Source of the DNA: Byssothecium circinans
Lineage: Eukaryota; Ascomycota; Dothideomycetes; Pleosporales; Massarinaceae
Direction of reading: 5' to 3'
NCBI GenBank assembly: GCA_010015675.1
Contig: ML977000.1
Coordinates: 667,025 to 704,455, forward strand
DNA length: 37,431 bases
Part shown: positions 33,555 to 37,431 of the stretch, piece after piece
Layout of the letters: the number at the start of each line of letters is the position of its first letter
Numbering within the stretch: the first letter of the stretch is position 1
The notes under the pieces: generated by a model
Told to the model about the DNA's origin: nothing
What the model saw: only the letters and a program-made list of their open reading frames with translations
The model's database searches: none
Program-made: the position numbers and the translations under genes

Positions 33555-34546
33555 TCAAACCCATTTAACAGTATCGCTTCTCGGTAGGCCAATCATAGCT
33601 TGTTCATCGATCTGTCCCTCGAGCACACCAGCCTTTTGAAGTGTCCGTACCGTTTTATTCACCACGCCCTTGTCGACGCCGCGGACGTCGTCCGCGAAGC
33701 CCACCGTCTTCAGCCACTCTCTTGCGTCTTCTTCTGAATAGTCCAGCTTCGTGTAGATGTATTTCACAGCCTCCTCTTGGTTGTCTTCGAAGTGTTTGAT
33801 GCCCTTGTTGATCTTCTGCAGCACATCCTCCAGCTCATCCTTCAGTGCCGGATGTGAAGGGTTTTGTGATTGCCACCAGTTTGGCGGGTTGATTAGATCG
33901 TTCTTCGCGACGATCTTCCAGGATGACCAGGGTGTGTATATCTCACCGATCTTTTTGATCTCGCCGTTGTCGAAGTAGCGTTTGGAGGTAAAATGCTCCC
34001 ACATGAAGAAGTCTGCAGTCCTAATATTGACCCCTTCACGTAGATTCAGGAACGTGTCCAAGGGTTCCACCGGGAAGGGTGGACTCGATGACTGTGTGTC
34101 CAGCCAGCCTTCCTGGTCCGCCAGCACGAAGCTCATGACATAGCTGCCACTGCCTATCCGCGAGACGCCGACCTTTTTCCCTTTCAGATCCTTTATGCCA
34201 TTCAACTCCGATCTTCGGGCTCCGGTCGATATTGCCCAGCATAACGGTGTCTCCACATATGTGCCCACAGCCTTGAACCCAGCGTCTTTCTGTGCTGCCT
34301 GTGCCTTGCCGAGCGCAGCTATCCAGCCCTCAGTCAATCCCACGCCAATATCAATTTCGCCCGCTTGTAGAGCGGTGACCATGTGTCCAGTGCCGGAGGG
34401 GAAGGGGAGCAGCTTCGCTTGCAGGTCATAGTGTTTCTTCGCGAACTCGAGGGGTGTGGAGAAGTGTTCTGACGGCGTTAGCTTGTGCCAGACAAGAGCG
34501 TCTCATTGCTCTTACCTGGCACGAATCCGATCCGTAAAGATGACAT
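33555..34546 (-). CDS. Ca3427-like type 2 periplasmic-binding-fold protein
   Basis: The exons are 34546-34516 and 34468-33555, giving 314 residues. The 47-nt intron (GTAAGA...GTCAG) joins in phase. The N-terminus (MSSLRIGFVPEHFSTPL) and the middle (LLPFPSGTGHMVTALQAGEI, IDIGVGLTEGW, GKKVGVSRIGSGSYVMSFVL) match the type 2 periplasmic-binding fold seen in Candida Ca3427-like and NMT1/THI5-like proteins. The fold binds a small ligand, likely a pyrimidine or similar. There is no signal peptide, so it is probably cytosolic. The ligand and pathway are unknown. It is intact, in contrast to the CorA-like remnant just after it. Confidence 0.8.
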
Positions 34547-35051
34547 GGTGGACTTTTTTGAAGAAAAGTGTCGAAAGTGTCGAGTTGCTGGCCCGAGTCG
34601 CGGTAGACGCGCTATCAGTAGCATCCTGAGCTTCCGATAGCGGTCGGCGGTGATGTGACTGTCAATTGGTCCCTTGCAATTGCCAGAGCATAGAATCAAA
34701 GAAACCTAGATATGTACAAGAGAAGACGACGCCTATATTGTAGCACGAAGTCGAAGCAGTTGGATTGTCGACTGAGGAGTTGTGGCTTCTGTTGTTTCTA
34801 TTGGTGATATCATGTCGCCGTGCTCCACGCCCAGCTCACCAGCCACTTCAGCCACCACAGCCACCGGGCGCAAAAACGTAGCGCCGGTCGTCCGACCTCA
34901 CTTGAGTTACCCAGGTATGATTTTCTTCACTCATAACCCTCGGCTCGTAGTCTTCTTCAACATGCTTTTATCGGTTTCGACCTACGGATCAGGTCTTTTG
35001 TATCGATATCCCAGTGCTTCCACGCGACTAGCGACCAAAAGCTGAAGCACG
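34547..35051. other. Intergenic stretch
   Basis: This is the promoter side of the minus-strand binding-fold gene. The plus-strand frame 34782-35045 is Ser/Thr rich with no domain and is not supported as a gene. Confidence 0.35.
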
Positions 35052-35369
35052 ATGAGCCGTCTGGATGCCGCTACCTACCTTGCTTACCGTGAAGGTGCTT
35101 TGGAGAGGAGTACGGAGGAAGAGATAGGCCGTGGTCCTGCCTTCCGCGCGCGTGCTCTCCAACTGTATGACCTACGTGAGGAATTGTTGAAATCGACTCT
35201 TTGGCACTCCTAGGCGAACAAAGCAGTAATGCGGCGACGTGAGAAAGTGAAATTTCGCGAGAATGATCGCTTGAAGAGAAAATCTACCGAAGACTATACA
35301 ATGTTTTCTGCCCCCGGAACCGCTTAACTGCGCAAACGGCCGACTACCCCACTATTCCCAGCCCGTTAA
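35052..35369 (+). pseudogene. Unrecognised short frame with one in-frame TAG
   Basis: From ATG 35052 the frame reads a charged, helix-like sequence (YLAYREGALERSTEEEIGRG, then LYDLREELLKSTLW). A TAG interrupts it at 35211-35213 and it continues in the same frame with a basic stretch (RRREKVKFRENDRLKRK-like) to a stop near 35367. Composition suggests former coding sequence, perhaps the tail of a DNA-binding or transposon protein. No family was recognised. The TAG again fits a Gln codon. Confidence 0.3.
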
Positions 35370-35448
35370 CATAAATCTAAGAGGCCTCCAGCGCGCCGAA
35401 CTCCCCTCTCATTCTAACCTTTGCCACTACCAAAGTAGGAAACTCAAC

Positions 35449-35651
35449 ATGGCGCGCTCAACTCCAACCCCAAATCGATGGCCTTCAAACAACGTGGACA
35501 TGAACACGGACGTCGAGGCGCAGCCGCTATTGGACCTAGAGGAGCAGCCAAAAGTATCGAAGAAGACGCACCATGAGAACTTGGTCATCGACCATGGTTA
35601 CATGGCGTGGTTGCAGGTGTTTTGTGGATGGATCTTGTTCATGAATAGCTG
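35449..35651 (+). pseudogene. First exon of an MFS transporter cut off by a transposon
   Basis: ATG 35449 opens a 67-codon frame. It has a polar N-terminus, an acidic EAQPLLDLEEQPK stretch and the start of membrane helix 1 (GYMAWLQVFCGWILFMNSW). This pattern is typical of fungal monocarboxylate-permease-like MFS proteins. A strong donor (GTAAGT) follows at 35652. No matching second exon (the usual 'G-x-x-NTFGVFQTYY' region) appears before the hAT element begins near 35750. The gene is therefore probably interrupted within its first intron. The remainder may lie beyond the element and outside the window. Confidence 0.6.
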
Positions 35652-35749
35652 GTAAGTGTGGTTATATGTCAAAATCCTAGCTGTGCTTCGCACATGTTTG
35701 GAGTATATAAGTGTTGAGACATCCGTTGTAAGCCCGCATCCCTCGAAAT

Positions 35750-37431
35750 CAGTGATAGGCAAAGAGGGAGTTCCTTTCGCGACCTCCGGAATCCCTCCTT
35801 CCGGAATCCCTCCGTAGTGTTTTAAGGAGTATTGATTCGAAATAGTGGTATTTGATTGGTGATTTACTTATCACGTGCTCAATATGATGCCGTCGGTGTT
35901 TCAGCTTTTTGATACACGAGAGACGTCAACTCTCCCGTCGCCACCTCTCTATACACCCATATTATCCCGCGCAATACGTTTTTGTTAACTACAATATACT
36001 TTTATCACCTGATTTAATTACTATGGCTTCCGTCAACTCTCTCAATACTCCTAAGAGTACTCAAGTGGTGATTTTCGAGGACGAGAGCGCTGGCTCGCTC
36101 ACTAAACTCAACACTGCGGATATCCCTGTGCCCACATCACTCCAAGAGACAAACAGTGAGAGTGTAGAGGTGCTTCTTGGTGGCACAAGAGGCGTTTTTC
36201 AAGGCGCGTTCGACTACGACTGGGTAGTATGGGAACACCCTGAGCTCGTTAGTTGCCGTAAGCTCTCATACAGTAAGAAAACGCGAGCATGGTGGTGGAA
36301 GTACGGAGTCCCTATACAACGTACTACCAGTACAAAAGACGGTGAACTTATTGACGAGGAGTACTTCTTGTGTAAGACGTGTTACCTAGAAGTTCCTAGC
36401 GGTAATTACAAGTTTCTTATTACCCGCGGAGGTGCTGGCGTCCTGGGCCACTTTCGATCAGCTCATTGGAAGACCTTTGTTGCTGAAAACAATCTGGGAG
36501 TACCAACTAAGTCGTTGGAGAAAGTAGTGGATATGACCAACAAGGATAAATAAGAGGTGGCAAACACTATTCTGGACATACTAAGTCCTAAGACCCTCGA
36601 GCGAGACATCCTCTGCTGGCTTGTTCACGAGAACATTCCGTATCGGGTAGTTGATAGTCCTCACTTCAAGCAAATATTTGCTCGCCTGCAACACTTTGCC
36701 CAGAGGGAGTTGATTCCTAGTAACCGCACCTTCCGACGGTGGGTCCTACAGGAGTACTATCACCACAAACAGGAGATCAAACTTATACTCGCGGAAGCCT
36801 ACGGCAAAGTACATCTCTCGTTTGATATATGGACTTCTCGTCGTTGCAAAGCTATGAATGGTGTAACCGCTTACTGGGTGGATCACCGTGGCGCCTGCTA
36901 AACAACACTACTTGCTTTGACGGAGATGCCAGATACTCATAGTGGTATAAACCTCTGCGCAAATACTCTCAAAGTAATCGACGACTACAATATCCGTGAC
37001 CGCGTTAGCTACTTTGTACTCGACAATGCCTCGTCAAACGACGTCGCTGTTGATGAGCTCTGCCGTGAGCTAGGGCTCAACTCTCCGTGGAGAAGACTAC
37101 GCTGTGCTGGTCATATTATCAATCTTATTGCTCGACAAGCTCTATTCGGCGAAGACTATGAGATGTTTGACGCTCAGCTTGCTCGTACAGCAACTCTTGA
37201 AGAGGAGGTCAGGTTGTGGAGGGAGAAGGGGCCAATTGGTCACATATTCAATATTATCAAATGGATCCACAGCTCTCCCGGCAGAACACAGAGATTCAAC
37301 AAGGCCCAAATCGATATGTGGCACTCAGAGCACCCGAATACGACAGCTCCTGCACCGATATTGGCACTGCGACACGATAATTCTACTCGATGGAACTCTA
37401 CCCGCGATATGATTGTAAGGGCCCTACGCCT
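35750..37431 (+). mobile_element. hAT-family DNA transposon, runs off the right edge
   Basis: A hAT transposase frame lies within. The left end is inferred at about 35750, where CAGTGATAGGCAAAGAGGG has the CAGTG start common to hAT inverted repeats. The right end is not in the window, so the 8-bp target duplication and the terminal-repeat match cannot be checked. Just inside the left end are two tandem copies of TCCGGAATCCCTCC (35785-35798 and 35800-35813), a subterminal repeat that could bind transposase. Confidence 0.8.
36023..37431 (+). pseudogene. hAT transposase with BED finger and two in-frame TAA codons
   Basis: One frame from ATG 36023 continues to the window edge, interrupted by TAA at 36551-36553 and 36899-36901. 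It has a BED-type zinc finger (FLCKTCYLEVP to HFRSAHW; C-x2-C and H-x3-H). Then come the hAT catalytic-core segments: LSFDIWTSRRCKAMNGVTAY, YFVLDNASSNDVAVDELC, RLRCAGHIINLIARQAL and DNSTRWNSTRDM. The C-terminal dimerisation domain lies beyond the edge. Both stops fall where Gln (CAA) fits: after TNKDK before EVANTILD, and after HRGAC before TTLLALTEM. This copy is presumably inactive but otherwise open. Confidence 0.9.

Noticed and set aside
1..37431. tRNA genes, rRNA or CRISPR arrays
   Set aside because: No T-arm-like GTTCGANTC context with a matching acceptor stem, no rRNA-like stretch and no regular spaced repeats were seen by eye.

Overview
The window looks like a chromosome segment of a filamentous ascomycete, most likely a dothideomycete or close relative. 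The evidence is short spliceosomal introns (47-64 nt in the best-supported models), genes on both strands without operons, and fungal-type families: an EF-hand NADPH oxidase, a SAT4-type rhodopsin-like membrane protein, a DDX60-like Ski2 helicase, a GPI-anchored PEBP-like protein, a CorA-like channel, and Fot1/pogo and hAT transposons. Species assignment is inference.

Layout. 0.5-1.6 kb: a terpenoid-cyclase-like toroid protein with an uncertain first junction. 2.0-2.16 kb: a small inverted-repeat (MITE-like) element. 2.3-5.7 kb: decayed material, including a GST C-terminal fragment and a frameshifted O-methyltransferase. 6.4-7.3 kb: an intact F-box-like orphan protein. 8.5-10.5 kb: a NADPH oxidase of NoxC type with a frame break in a membrane helix. 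11.3-12.2 kb: a broken HSL-type esterase. 12.5-13.3 kb: a four-helix membrane protein. 13.8-15.2 kb: a SAT4/rhodopsin-like receptor-type protein, apparently with a GC-AG intron. 15.77-17.89 kb: a complete Fot1/pogo element with TA duplications and two in-frame TAG codons.

From 19.2 to 31.9 kb the window is quieter and the genes are intact: a WRN-type 3'-5' exonuclease with an HRDC domain, a secreted PEBP-like GPI protein, a 1815-residue DDX60-like helicase with an N-terminal PIN-like region, and a secreted CE1 acetylxylan/feruloyl esterase. From 32.5 kb decay resumes: a degenerate inverted repeat, a truncated CorA-like pseudogene with two stops, an intact Ca3427-like substrate-binding-fold protein, and the first exon of an MFS transporter. 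The transporter is followed, inside its presumed first intron, by a hAT element that runs off the right edge and has two in-frame TAA codons.

The main theme is a degenerating accessory compartment flanking a conserved core. Both transposase frames are otherwise open, and all four of their stops sit where CAG or CAA (Gln) would restore the frame. That is the CpA-to-TpA change expected of repeat-induced point mutation (RIP). No convincing new biosynthetic cluster, CRISPR array or tRNA was seen. The genes do not form an obvious pathway; the links between them are mainly a shared history of decay and transposition.
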